NCBI GenBank assembly: GCA_030035585.1 | Contig: CM057471.1 | Span: forward strand, 97,527,819-97,591,818 | Direction: 5' to 3' | From: Dugong dugon | Taxonomy: Eukaryota; Chordata; Mammalia; Sirenia; Dugongidae | DNA length: 64,000 bases | Shown: positions 11,805 through 22,350 of the stretch, in pieces | How positions within the stretch are numbered: position 1 is the first letter of the stretch | Layout: every line of letters starts with the position of its first letter | Translations under genes and position numbers: made by a program | The notes under the pieces: generated by a model | What the model was told of the DNA's origin: nothing | Seen by the model: only the letters and a program-made list of their open reading frames with translations | Database searches by the model: none

Positions 11805-12035
11805 TAATATGAGCTACCATTTTCTGAGGTTTTGATACATGTCAAGCACTGCACTGAACACTTTATAAACAGCATTTCATTGACTCCTCACAGCCACCTT
11901 GTAAGGAAGACACTGTTGGTATTCCCATGTTGACAGTTGAGAGTGACTTGCCTAAAATCACACAGCTAAAGAAAAGATTTCGAGCCCAGTCTCCCTAACC
12001 CAGAATCCCATACCCTTCACCACTACACCAAAGTA
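11805..12035 (+). mobile_element. MIR SINE
   Basis: 'gtcaagcactgcactgaaca', 'actcctcacagccaccttgt', 'aaaatcacacagctaaag', a near full-length MIR pattern. Confidence 0.78.
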
Positions 12036-12257
12036 CACAAGTTTGTTTATTGTGACTACAATAACCTTCCTCCTCTGCGGATCCCCAGTTTCCTGAAAGT
12101 GGGGGTAGACAGTGGAGGAAAGAGATCTTGCATTATACCCTGTATTTTCAAAAGAAGCCATAATGGATGCATTAAGAACTGAAGTGAAACAGTCACCCAG
12201 TTTCTGGCTGGTGGATACTCCCTTCATTTCTTCCTACAGGCAGACGTTTTTAGGCAA

Positions 12258-12471
12258 CTCCCCCCAAAAAACCAAACCCACTGCCGTCGAGTCAATTCCG
12301 ACTCATAGTGACCCTAGAGGCCAGAGTAGAACTGCTGCATAGGGTTTCCAAGGCTATACTCGTTAGGCAAACAGACTGCCACATCTTTCTCCCGCAGAGA
12401 GGCTGGTGGGTTCAAACCACCAACCTTTCAGTTAGCAGTCAGGTGCTTCAGCCACTGCGCCACCAGAGCTG
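12258..12471 (-). mobile_element. AfroSINE type A, long variant, with target-site duplication
   Basis: Reverse type A with the extra block 'cagactgccacatctttctcccgcagag'. The flanking 'ttttaggcaac' (12247-12257) recurs as 'tttaggcaac' (12473-12482). Confidence 0.9.
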
Positions 12472-12539
12472 CCTTTAGGCAACAAGTCATATTTCAAAAA
12501 ATTCCATGTTTGTAGTCTTAGTCCACAACAGATTATGCA

Positions 12540-13027
12540 CAAAGAAACCGGTGTTCTAGATCTGGGACTTGTCTATAGTGAGCATGCTTTCCTGAGTTCC
12601 TGGGAATTCTCTTCAAGAATGGTTCTGAGACTTAATGGTCTGACTGAGACTGAAGGAACCCTGGAAAGCATGGCCCCCAGATTCTCTATCAGCACAGAAC
12701 TAAAACAACTTCCGAGGCCAACTCTTCAGACAAAGATTGGACTGGACTGTGGGACATAAAGTGATACTCGTGAAGAGTGTGCTTCTTAGCTCAAGTAGAT
12801 ACATGAGACTAAACAGGCAGCTTCTGTGTCCGGAGGTGAGATGGGAAGGCACATGGGAAATCAGGGGGGAAAGGAAGAGTGTGCTGTCACAGCATAGGGA
12901 GAGCAATTAGGGTCACATAACAATGTGTGTATAAATTTTTATATAAGAGACTAACTTGAAATGTAAACTTTCACTTAAACTACAACAATAAACACAACTC
13001 AAAAGTATCAAAAAAAAAAAAAAAAAG
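12540..13027 (+). mobile_element. L1 3' UTR, afrotherian type
   Basis: 'gattggactggactgtggga' and 'ttcttagctcaagtagatac', ending 'gtaaactttcacttaaacta' then 'acaacaataaac' and an A-run. The left limit is soft. Confidence 0.7.
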
Positions 13028-13350
13028 AATGCTCTGTAAAGCATGTTCTCTGAGGATTCTGTCCATGTGATATGGGAAGCTCCTGGTTGTCCTGGTCCGT
13101 ATACAGGGGTCTGCAGCCTCCTGAAGGTGTAACCAGGCCAAGGGGAAACACGCCCGTGTGTTCTGTCCATGAGCAGCATTTACCTGCAGTCTCTTTTCCT
13201 CCTCCTCACACAAGGCACGCACCCACACTTTCAAGCAATGCACAAAAATATCCAGAATTTCTAGAATTTTGGAATTCATGGACTGCTAAAATTTCAGAAG
13301 TATTTGGTAGACTGAGGGAGTTAAGAAAACAAAGATACTTAAAAGCAGCA
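13028..13350. other. Intronic sequence, nothing recognised
   Basis: A gene-like open frame on the plus strand (13072-13518) runs into the CA repeat and matches nothing known. Confidence 0.45.
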
Positions 13351-13351
13351 C

Positions 13352-13450
13352 CTAACACACACATCCTCTCACACACACACACACAAACACACTCACATTC
13401 ACATACTCACACTCACACACTCACACATAATCTCTCTCACACACACACCT
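13352..13450. repeat. (CA)n-rich microsatellite, interrupted
   Basis: Runs of CA with TCACA interruptions, e.g. 'cacacacacacacacaca' near 13371. Confidence 0.92.
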
Positions 13451-13904
13451 CCCACTATCTCCTTACACTATCATTTAAAAAAGAAAAAAAGAAATTTTAT
13501 TTTAAAAACAAAATGTAGGAAGGCCAGAGGCTCAGAATAAAAAGGAAATTCTTTCTAAGAAAAGACAGTTGAACAATACATATACTTGCGAGGGTAGGAG
13601 AGCTGACAGACTCACTCAACTTCCTCCTTATTTTTCCTCACTTCCTGCATAGGGGAAACAGTTGCTCCTGGCTGGTGCCAGACTACAGCCAAACACTGAA
13701 TAAGCACTAATGTAGCATGGATGGTCCTTCTTGACTTTCCCTGCTGTCCCTGGAAGCCCATCTCGGCTCAGGCCCCAGAGGCAATCCTGCCTGGCTCTCC
13801 TGAGCCCCCTAACTCAGCCCCCAATACAGCCCAGTTCCCATCACACATCTCCTGATCCACCACAGAGGGCCTGGGTGCCAGCAACATTCTCTGCACATCC
13901 TGCA
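13451..13904. other. Intronic sequence, nothing recognised
   Basis: 13730-13900 is C-rich, but no exon with splice sites or known protein was found. Confidence 0.45.
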
Positions 13905-15682
13905 AATCATGCATGGATTTCTACAAATTCTATTCCCTAAGGATACACTCGGAGTTAGAAAACCAAAAGGGACGAACACGCTCAGCATTTCTCAAGCTGA
14001 AAGAACTGAAGAAAAAATTCAAGCCTCGAGTTGGAATATTAAAGGATTCTATGGGCAAACTACTGAACGATGCAGGAAGCATCAAAAGAAGGAATACACT
14101 GAGTCACTGCACCAAAAAGAACTGGTCGACGTTCAACCATTTCAGGAGGTAGCATATGATCAAGAATCAATGGTACTAAAGGAAAAAGTCCAAGTGCACT
14201 GAAGACATTGGTGAAAAACAAGGCTCCAGAAACTGACAATACCAACTGAGATGTTTCAACAAACAGACGAAACACGAGAAGCACGCACTCGTCTATCCCA
14301 AGAAATTTGGAAGACAGCTACCTGGTCAACCAACTGGAAAATATTCCTATCTGTGTCCGTTCTAAAGAAAGGTGATCCAACAGAATGCGAAAATTATAGA
14401 ACAATATCATTAATATCACACACTAGTAAATTTTGCTGAATATAATTCAAAAACTGTTACAACAATAACTGTTGTAACAATAACTGTTAGAATTCAAGCT
14501 GGATTCAGAAGAGGACGTAGATATCATTGCTGATGACAGATGGAACTTGGCTGAAGGCAGAAAACACCAGAAAGATGTTTACCTGTGTTTTACTGACTAT
14601 GCAAAGGCATTTGACTGTGTGGATCATAACAAATTATGGATAACATTGCAAAGAATGAGAATTCCAGAATACTTAATTGTGCTAATGAGGAACCTGTAAA
14701 TAGTCCAACAGGCAGTTGTTCAAACAGAACAAGCGGATACTGCATGGTTTAAAGTCAGGAAAGGTGTGTATCAGGATTGTATCCTTTCACCATACTTATT
14801 CAATCTGTACACTGAGCAAAATAATTTGAGAAGCTGGACTATATGAAGAAGAATGCAGCATCAGATTGGTGGAAGACTCATTAACAACCTGTAATATGCA
14901 GATGACATAACCTTGCTTGCTGCAAGTGAAGAAGACTTAAAGCACTCACTGATGAAGATCAGAGACTACAGACTTCAATATGAATTACATCTAAAGGTAA
15001 AGAAAACAAAAATCCTTACAACTGGACCAATAAGCTACATCATGATAAACAGAGAAAAGATTAAAGTTGTCAAGGATTTCATTTTATTTGGATCCACAAT
15101 CGACGCCCATGGAAGCAGCAGTCAAAAAAATCAAATGACGTATTGCGCTGGGCGAATCTGCTGCAAAAGACCTCTTTAAAGGTTAAAAGGCGAAGACGTC
15201 ACCTTGAGGACTAACGTGTCCCGGACCCAGTCCATGATATTTTCAACTGCCTAATGTGCACACAAAAGCTGGGCAATGAATAAGGAAAACTGAAGAAGAA
15301 CTGTCACCTTTGAATTGTGGTGTTGGTAAAGAATATTGAATATATCACGGACTTCCAGAAGAACAAACGAATCTTTCTTGGAAGAAGTACAGCCAGAATG
15401 CTCCTTAGAAGCAAGGATGGCGAGACCTCGTCTCGTATCCTTTGGACATGTTATCAGGAGGGATCAGTCCCTAGAGAAGGACATTATGCTTGGTAAGGTA
15501 GAGGGTCAGTGAAAAAGAGGAAGACCCTCAACAAGACGGAATGACACAGTGGCTGCAACAATAGGTTCAAACACAGCAACAACTGTGAGGATGGTGCAGG
15601 ACGGGGCAGTGTTTCATTCTGTTATACACAGGGTTGCTATGAGTCAGAACCAACTCCACGACACCTAACAACAAGGATAAAC
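13905..15682 (+). mobile_element. RTE-type LINE, decayed
   Basis: Fragmented reading frames give an RTE reverse transcriptase. Visible are 'FTDYAKAFDCVDHNKLW' (near 14595-14640), 'YADDITLLAASEEDLKHSL' (near 14895-14950), the GPISY...FILFGS block after 15020, and the C-terminal region with 'FGHVIRRDQSL' (near 15440). It ends in the RTE 3' terminus 'cacctaacaacaa' at 15670-15680. The upstream part (13920-14300) matches the region between endonuclease and RT. Multiple stops, frameshifts and internal gaps make it inactive. Similar to the elephant RTE family. Confidence 0.88.
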
Positions 15683-15943
15683 TCTACTTCCTCCCAAAAA
15701 ACCGGTTTTAGAAGATTCTATCCATGTATACACTATGAAGAACTCCTGGTCCTACTATATTCAGTTAAAAAGGATTTCAGGAGCTTTCTCCACATACAAG
15801 AAAAGCAAGCACAAATAGAGAAGCACTTTATTATAACAGCATTTAAAATTGGAACAGTTACCAGAGATGAGACATGAGTTTGTGAATATGGAAAAGTACT
15901 CTACAAATGAAAAAGATTACTCACATTTTAAACCAGTTATGAG
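15683..15943. other. Intronic sequence, nothing recognised
   Basis: No supported element. Confidence 0.4.
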
Positions 15944-16205
15944 CCACCCATCGGTCAGTGGAGGTTTGAGTGTTGCTTTGAAGATAAACAGGTTTCAGTG
16001 GCACTTTCAGACTAAGACAAACTAGGAAGAAAAGCCTGGCAACCTGTTTCCATAAATCAGTCAACAAAAACCCTACAGATCACAATGGTCTGATCTGCAA
16101 CTGATCATGCAGATGGGAGAAGACGGGGCAGCATTTTGTTCATTGTGCATGGTGACGCTATGAGTCAGGGGCTAACTCAACAGTAGCTACCAAGGACAAC
16201 ATGCA
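15944..16205 (+). mobile_element. Type C SINE, headless
   Basis: 'tcagtggaggtttgagtgtt', 'cagactaagacaaactagga', 'gatcacaatggtctgatctg', 'tgagtcaggggctaactcaa'. The tRNA-Gly head is missing. Confidence 0.8.
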
Positions 16206-16261
16206 AGAAAAGAAAAGTCTGAGGCTCTAGAAAGAAATGATCATTTTCTGGTGAAGTGCTG

Positions 16262-16480
16262 ACCACTAAAAAAAAAAATGAACTGCCACCAACTCGACTC
16301 TGACTCATGGCAACCCCGTGTATCTTAGAGAACTGTGCTCCATAGGGTCTTCCATGTCTGATTTTTCAGATCACCAGGGCTTTCTTTCTGGGTGCCTCTA
16401 GGTGGACTCGAACCACCAACCTTTCAGTTAGCAACTAAGCACACTAACCATTTCCACCCTACCCAGGAACTCCACTAGTT
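16262..16480 (-). mobile_element. AfroSINE type B
   Basis: An A-run then 'ctgactcatggcaaccccgt', 'agggctttctttctgggtgc', 'gtggactcgaaccaccaacc'. Confidence 0.88.
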
Positions 16481-16485
16481 CATAC

Positions 16486-17160
16486 TAAAGCTGAGTCTAC
16501 ATTCGCAATAATAGATCTAAAGATATAGCCTCCTTCCAGTACACTAACCGTTCCACAGAGAGAGGAACATGCGTTAGTAAGAGCCAAACCCTTAGGTTAT
16601 GAATGGCCATGAGTTTGAAGCACTTCAGAATAAAAGATATTAGTAACTCACACGCTGATACAACTTCATAAACAAAAAAAAAACGGTCATAACTGCGGTG
16701 TAATAAATTGCTTTTATACAGCCTTTCCAGCCATGTTCTGGTAACTCCTATTAAATGACTGGCTGGGACTATGCAAATAAAGTGTGTGGAACCTTGTGGG
16801 GATTGGACAGTCCGCTAATGCAAATAAGGTGCATGGAACCCTTGTAAGGGACTGGTTAGTTCGTGGTCTTGCTGGTGGGGGTGGTGGCAGTAACACCTTG
16901 AAATTGACAAGGAGCTTGCTATACAACCAGCTTCCCTGACAAAACTTGAGAGAGAGACATGGAGGGAGAGAGAGAGAAGGAGCTGTGATACTGAAGACGG
17001 AGAGAATGGCATGGCAGCAGCAAGAGCAACAGCAGTGTAAGCTGGCAGGAACCAGGATACTGGGGCAAGACAGCAGCGGTGGGGCTTGACAACCCACAAA
17101 GCTAAAAGCTGTAACACTCCACCTCACAGGAACCAGCTTTGTGCTGATCCTTATAAAAGA
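16486..17160. other. Intronic sequence with a possible LTR containing two octamer motifs
   Basis: Exact ATGCAAAT octamers lie at 16771-16778 and 16818-16825 within two similar roughly 47-bp units ('gcaaata' then 'gtg...ggaaccttg'). A TATAAAAG occurs near 17153. The block 16700-17155 looks LTR-like, but I cannot name it. Confidence 0.45.
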
Positions 17161-17376
17161 AATTATTCATTTACTAACAAAAACAGAAAAAGACACATAA
17201 AGCTTAGATATTTTAATTAATAGGAGGCCCTTTTTAATCTATACAGAATCTGATTTTTTTTTAACTGAAAAAGCAACACGCTTGAGGCCCCTGCTTTCTT
17301 TGTTAGTATTTTTTTGGACGTCTGCAACCCCACTCCCATGAGATATTTGAGGGCACAAGCAGTTCTCACAGACCAG

Positions 17377-17755
17377 ACACCAAAAAAAAAAAAAAAAAAG
17401 AAACCCAAACCCATTGCTGTTGAGTCAATTCCGACTCATAGAGACCCTACAGGACAGAGTAGAACTGCCCCATAGGGTTTCCAAGGCTGTGGTTAAGAGT
17501 TACGGCTTCTAACCAAAAGGTGAGCAGTTCAAATCTTCCAGCCGCTCCTTGGAAACCCTATGGGGCAGTTCTACTCTGTCCTATAGGGTCGCTATGACTT
17601 GGAATCAAACTGACAGCAACAGGTTTGATTTTGTTTGGGTAATCTTTATGGAAGCAGACTGCCGCATTTTTCTGCTGCAGAGCCGCTGGTGGTTTCAAAC
17701 CACCAACCTTTCAGTTAGCAGCCAAGCTTTAACTACTGCGCCATCAGGGTTGACC
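17377..17755 (-). mobile_element. AfroSINE type A long variant, split by another AfroSINE
   Basis: Reverse type A at 17377-17492 ('tgttgagtcaattccgactc' ... 'ggtttccaaggctgt') resumes at 17636 ('aatctttatggaagcagact' ... 'actgcgccatcagggtt'). Confidence 0.85.
17493..17635 (+). mobile_element. AfroSINE type A nested in an AfroSINE
   Basis: 'ggttaagagttacggcttct' to 'acagcaacaggtttgatttt', lacking the first 20 or so bases of the head. Confidence 0.83.
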
Positions 17756-18076
17756 TGACACAGAGTAGGTATTTAATGTATCTGTAGAAAGTAAAAGGGA
17801 AAAAAAGCCAGTAAGAGGATAATTTCGATGCCATCTTAGCTCTTTTGCATTCTTCCGTTTATCACCTTTGCAAAAGGTTTCACAGCAAGCCCACCTAGGG
17901 ACCTTGGGTTTATGGGGGTTGGGGGGTAAAGTGGAGGGTAGACCCAAGGCTTGATCAAGAGCTAATTCCATACAGCTACATAAATATACACAACCATTTA
18001 TCTTCCCATTGAGAAGAATTCGACAGATCACAAAATGCTACTGAGAACAGAAGTGAGGAAAGTGACCAGGCCTCAC

Positions 18077-18256
18077 CTTTTCATCCTGGTATAACTTGTT
18101 GACGCTCGCCAGCTGGAAGTTGTGACTCGACTGGATCTTGTCAAGCTGCTCCCGCTGCTTCTCCAGTTCTCCCTGAAACTCATTCTTTTTCAGTTCCACA
18201 GCGCCTCTCTCCACGGCGGCCCTGCGGACCCTGCCTTCCAGCTCCGTGATGCGGGT
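18077..18256 (-). CDS. GOLM1: GOLM1 coding exon 3 (luminal stem / coiled coil)
   Basis: Minus strand, 180 nt = 60 codons, in phase 0 with exon 2. The acceptor is ...CTTCTCGTAG (AG at 18258-18257) and the donor is AAAAG|GTGAGG (GT at 18076-18075), a strong site. The peptide starts TRITELEGRVRRAAVERGAV and ends FQLASVNKLYQDEK, matching the start of the luminal coiled-coil stem of GOLM1 (residues 44-103). Heptad-like charge patterning (ELKKNEFQGELEKQREQLDK) fits the coiled coil used for dimerisation. No stop or frameshift is present. The exon that should follow (known protein continues AVLVNNITTGERL) was looked for in 1-18076 and not seen, so it probably lies beyond the left edge. Confidence 0.96.
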
Positions 18257-18779
18257 CTACGAGAAGGCCACAGTGTAAGGGCGAATATTGAGCCGTCGCT
18301 GCAGACCACCCCGCCTGACCCCCACAACAGGCACACGCTGGGCCCCAGAGCCAGCACAAAGCCTTACACCCCTCATGGCTACCAAAGGCTCACGTCTGCA
18401 AGTCAACTGTATGGAAGCTAGAACAGGTTTCTCTAGAGAAACGGTGGTGTAAATGGAGGCATTCACATGTCTGAGCTTTCGAGCGTCCACTGTCAAACAG
18501 AAACACTGCCATGCACCTCACGGCTCTATGGGCTTCAATGAGGTAAGTAACCTGGCACAAGGCGGTGCTCAGACGCTTAGTTCCTTTCCCTGCTATCAAA
18601 GTACCTGACAACTCTTTGTATTACTTCTGAAAACCAATTCTGTTCTCCATCTCCACAACCCAGCCCCGCATCTGCCCAGACAACAGTGGTTCTGGTGGAA
18701 GCTGAGACACAGGGTCTACAACTCGGAGAGAACATGTGAGAGCAGGACAGAACATTAACAACGTTCAGGGGAGATGAGG
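18257..18779. other. GOLM1 intron 2, nothing recognised
   Basis: Sequence adjoining exon 3; no repeat or second exon supported. Confidence 0.5.
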
Positions 18780-19012
18780 TTCCATGGTGAAGAGTCCAAG
18801 CTCTGCCATCAGAACGAGCTTGTTTGGAATCTCTGCTCCACCTGTACTAACCTTTCTATGCCTCAGTTTGCCCACCTGTGAAACGAGGAAAACAAAGTTC
18901 CAACCTTGGAGAATTTGTGAACAAAAAAAGACAACGTGTACAAAGTGCTCAGCACTGTGCCTGGCCCCTGACGGGCTACAGTAAGGGGGAAAACCAGGGT
19001 CATCGTCATCAT
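18780..19012 (+). mobile_element. MIR SINE
   Basis: 'atgcctcagtttgcccacctgtgaaacgagg' and 'gtgctcagcactgtgcctgg'. Confidence 0.78.
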
Positions 19013-19249
19013 TAAATGATGATGCTAAAGACTGATAGCTTTAAAAACATACTCCTCAGACCCAGTATCCAAACACACTTCCAAAACCACCCTTTGATAT
19101 CCACTGTGGACCTGAGGACTGGGAGATGGGCCGTGGTCAGCATACTTAAGCAAGCTATCTTTCCAGAACCAGCCTAAACAGCTGACTGAAACCTGTTAAC
19201 CAACAGGAAAAGCAGAGGGGGATATTTCGGCAGCAATGCTAAGAAGTCA

Positions 19250-19436
19250 TTAAAAAAAATTAAAAAAAAAAAAAAAAAAACCCAAACCCATTGTTACTGA
19301 ATTGATTCCAACTCATAACAACTCTACAATACCAAGTAAAACTGCCCCATAGGGTTTCCAAGGATTGGCTGGTAGATTTAAACTGCCGACCTTTCGGTTA
19401 GCAGCTGAGCTCTTAACCACTGCACCACCAGGACTC
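19250..19436 (-). mobile_element. AfroSINE type A with exact target-site duplication
   Basis: An A-run tail then reverse type A ending 'cactgcaccaccaggact'. The 11-bp duplication ctaagaagtca is at 19239-19249 and 19437-19447. Confidence 0.93.
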
Positions 19437-19816
19437 CTAAGAAGTCACAGAGGGTGGCAAAGAGAGTCCTCTCCCACCCAAGGTCAGAGCTGAGGGAAAA
19501 GGCAGTACTGAGGGTGTGAAGTCAGGCCCAGAGCTGAGTCACAGTGTGATGTGTGTATTACACACATCACAGCACGTACACACCACTGACAGCACTGAAA
19601 TTTAGGTGAAAATAAGTAACAAACCATTTGGACCTCATTGGCCAGCAACCATAAATACTTTATAATATCCAGACAGACAAGACAAAACAAACAGGCAAAA
19701 CCTGTGGAGGTATCCTAGATGGGATCCTGGAATACAAAAAGAATATTAGGTAAAAACTAAGAAAATCTGAATAAACTCTGGACTTTAGTTAATAATAAGG
19801 TATCATTATCGGTTCA

Positions 19817-19988
19817 TTGGCGCTTAGGTGGTACAGTGGTTAAGAGTTCAGCTGCTAACCAGAAGATCAGCAGTTCAAATCCACCAGCTGCTCCTTGGAA
19901 ACCTTATGGGGCAGTTCTACCCTGTCCAATAGGGTCGCTATGAGACAGAACTGACTCGCCAGCAATGGGTTTGGTTTTTTTTTTTTTT
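19817..19988 (+). mobile_element. AfroSINE type A
   Basis: 'ttggcgcttaggtggtacag' through 'caatgggtttgg' and a T-run. Confidence 0.86.
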
Positions 19989-20605
19989 TAGCACTTTAAA
20001 GATTTTTTTTATTGTACTGTAGATGAATGTTTACAGAACTAGTTTCTCATTAAACAGTACACATATTGTTTTATGACACTGGTTAACAACCCCACGACAT
20101 GTCACCACTCTCCCTTCTCGACCTTAGGTTCCCTATTACCAGCTTTCCTGTCCCCTCCTGCCTTCCAGTCCTTGTCCCTCAACTGTTGTGCCACATTAGT
20201 CTTGTTTTGTTTTATGGGCCTGTCTAATCTTTGGCTGAACGCTGAACCTCAGGAGTGACTTCATTACTGAGCTAAAAGGGTGTCCAGGGGCCATACTCTT
20301 GGGGTTTCTCCAGTCTCTGTCAGGCCAGTAAGTCTGGTCTTTTTTTGTGAGTTAGAATTTTGTTCTACATTTTTCTCCAGTTCTGTCTGGGACTCTCTAC
20401 TGTGATCCCTGTCAGAGCAGTCAGTGGTGGTAGCCAGGCACCATCTAGTTGTACTGGACTGTCTGGTGGAGGCAGTGGTAGATGTGGTCTGTTAGTCCTT
20501 TGGACTAATCTTTCCTCTGTATCTTTAGTTTTCTTCATTCTCCCTTGCTACCAAAGGGGTGAGACCAGTGGAGTATCTTAGATGGCTGCTCAGAGGCTTT
20601 TAATA
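19989..20605 (-). mobile_element. 5'-truncated afrotherian L1, 3' end
   Basis: Plus-strand view: 'attgtactgtagatgaatgt', 'cattactgagctaaaagggtg', 'gagcagtcagtggtggtagcc', 'gagtatcttagatggctgct'. Same family as 4814-5771 and 44212-45240. Confidence 0.86.
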
Positions 20606-20773
20606 ATTGGTTCTTTATGTGTGATAAATTCACTATACTAATGTAAGATGTAAATAAATAACACGGGGAACTGGGTGTGGAGTATATGGGAACTCTCTAC
20701 TATCTCTGAAATGTTTCTGTTTAACTCTAAGACTATTCTAAAATAAAAACGTTATTTAAAAAAAGAAAAAAAC

Positions 20774-20923
20774 CTGGAGATCCACGCTCCGGGAGCTCGC
20801 AATCCAGTAGTTGAAGCCCAATACGATGATACAGGCCACGAGGGCGGCCAGCAGGAGCGGCGGCGACTTCATGCTCCTACGCCCGTTCCCCAGTCCCATC
20901 ATTTCAAGGGCGGAGCTGAGAAT
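20774..20923 (-). CDS. GOLM1: GOLM1 coding exon 2 (start codon, cytosolic tail, signal anchor)
   Basis: GOLM1 (GP73) is a type II cis-Golgi membrane protein that cycles to endosomes and is shed after proprotein-convertase cleavage. Read on the minus strand, a pyrimidine-rich stretch and TTGGCAG acceptor (AG at 20925-20924) precede the exon. Twenty-one nt of 5' UTR lead to tandem ATG codons; I take the first, at 20902, which gives the family start MMGLGNGRRSMKSPP. Translation runs 43 codons to SVDLQ at 20774, ending in phase 0. Residues about 13-35 (LLLAALVACIIVLGFNYWIA) form the uncleaved signal anchor; the basic N-terminus is cytosolic. The next exon continues in frame exactly as in the known protein. 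The donor is odd: CAG|GTTTTTTT, with the intron side made of a LINE poly(A) tract read backwards. Identity is from remembered mammalian GOLM1; very sure. Confidence 0.96.
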
Positions 20924-21169
20924 CTGCCAAGTGAAAATAAACAAATAAACCTCAAAACTATTATTGCCATCCAGGAAGCAGACCACATCCGTCACCACGA
21001 CCCCAGGGATGGTGTCCTGCCACACTTGAAGCACAAGCAAGGGGAGACTTCCTCCTTGAAATGTAAAGCTTCACTGGAGAACATGTAAACAGCACACCCA
21101 CAGTTCTGTGTGCCCTGGGCAGTGTGGTCAGCTCCCCAAGGCAGGCTCATGGGAGTGAGGACTGTCCTT
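20924..21169. other. GOLM1 intron 1 next to exon 2
   Basis: No repeat recognised. Holds the exon 2 acceptor and its T-rich tract (minus strand). Confidence 0.5.
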
Positions 21170-21315
21170 GGAATCCGTAACAGACGAGCTCAAGACCTTG
21201 GGCAAGCAGCAATTTCTCTTATCCTTCAGTTTCCTCATCTGTAAAATGGGAATAATAATAGTACCTGCCTCCCCAGTATAGAGTGAGAATTAAATTAACA
21301 ATCTCAGCAAACAGC
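21170..21315 (+). mobile_element. MIR SINE
   Basis: 'gaccttgggcaagcagcaatt', 'cagtttcctcatctgtaaaa', 'ataatagtacctgcctcc'. Confidence 0.82.
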
Positions 21316-21650
21316 ATGGGGGCAGTGGTGGTTCAGTGGTAGAATTCTCACTGTCCGTGTGGAAGACCTGGGTACAACTCCCTACCAATGCGCCTCATGC
21401 ACAGCTACCACCTATGTGTCAGTGGAGGCTTGTGTGTTGCTATGATGCTGAACAGATTTCAGAAGAGGTTCCTAGAGAGAAAAGCCTTAGAGATCTACTT
21501 CAAAAAAATTAGCCAGTGAAAACCCTATGGATCACAATGGTCCGATTCGCAACCCAACATGGAGCTAGCACAGGACTGGGCAGCGTTTCATTCCCCTGTT
21601 TATGGGGTTCGAGTCAACAGCAGATAACATGCAAACAGCAACAGCAAATA
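21316..21650 (+). mobile_element. Type C SINE, complete, tRNA-Gly head
   Basis: The head at 21321-21391 closely follows tRNA-Gly: A box tggttcagtgg (21329-21339), 'tagaattctcac', B box ggtacaactcc (21371-21381), 3' end 'accaatgcg'. The body has 'cagtggaggcttgtgtgttg' and the tail is RTE-like, ending in repeated 'caacagcaa'. It is a retroposon, not a tRNA gene: the stem pairing is decayed and the body continues directly. Confidence 0.87.
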
Positions 21651-22162
21651 TGAAGCGCTTCCACCATCACATTAAAACAAGATAGTTCTCGTTATTCCTC
21701 AATAAGGTCTTCTTGATTTGACTCCTATGACGGGAGGGTTTTTACCCTTTGACAGAATTACTAATGACACCCCATTAAAGCATTTCTTGAGCTGAAGGAG
21801 GAAACCCATTCTGAGGGTTGAATGAATTCCCACTGTATAAATCACGACCAGGGGTGCATTACTCAGACACAGCCCTGACTGCTGGGAGCAGCATTCTCCT
21901 CACTCAAGCTATGTAATCTGACTGAGGTCATAGACGAAGTGTTCCCTACTGGGATTCAAAACAGAAAAGAGGCATTCACTCTGTGCCAAATGAGAGGACA
22001 GCTTCCTTTGTGCCCTCATTTCTCATTTTCATGCAGCATCAGCGTGGTGAGCCTCACACTGGTGTTAAGAGATTCTGAGGAAAAACAGCAACTCAGTCTG
22101 AGAGCTACTGAATGCAATAAAACTTTTTAAAAGAAATGAAGACATATCTTAGAAAACAAAAT
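21651..22162. other. Intronic sequence, nothing recognised
   Basis: No supported exon or repeat. Confidence 0.45.
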
Positions 22163-22350
22163 AAAACAGTTGCTGTCCAGTCAGTTTAGACTCACAGTGA
22201 CCCTGTGTGTGTCAGAGTAGAGCTGTGCTCCATAGGGTTTTCAATGGCTGATGTTTTGGAAGTAGATCACCAGGGCTTTCCTCTGAGCTGCCTCTGAGTG
22301 AATACCAACCTTGCGGTTAGCAGTTAAGCCTGTTAACTGTTTGCAAGAGG
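22163..22350 (-). mobile_element. AfroSINE type B
   Basis: 'gttgctgtccagtcagttta', 'agtagatcaccagggctttc', 'cttgcggttagcagttaagc'. Confidence 0.85.

Larger units (their letters stand above)
19690..20772 (+). mobile_element. Old L1 3' UTR with two nested elements, tail at GOLM1 exon 2
   Basis: Outer L1 parts: 19690-19816 ('gggatcctggaatacaaaaa', 'ggactttagttaataataag') and 20606-20772 ('acacggggaactgggtgtgg', 'ctattctaaaataaaaacgt'), ending in a poly(A) at about 20757-20772. The tail directly touches the exon 2 donor on the other strand. Confidence 0.82.

Noticed and set aside
13072-13518. Open frame of 148 codons (plus)
   Set aside because: Its last third is the CA microsatellite read as Thr-His repeats. 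No splice context or known domain.
1-18076. Later GOLM1 exons
   Set aside because: I searched both strands for the peptide following YQDEK (AVLVNNITTG...) and for coiled-coil exons and saw none. They should lie outside the window.
21321-21391. Possible free-standing tRNA-Gly gene
   Set aside because: The B box and stems are decayed, and the sequence continues directly into a SINE body shared with other copies.
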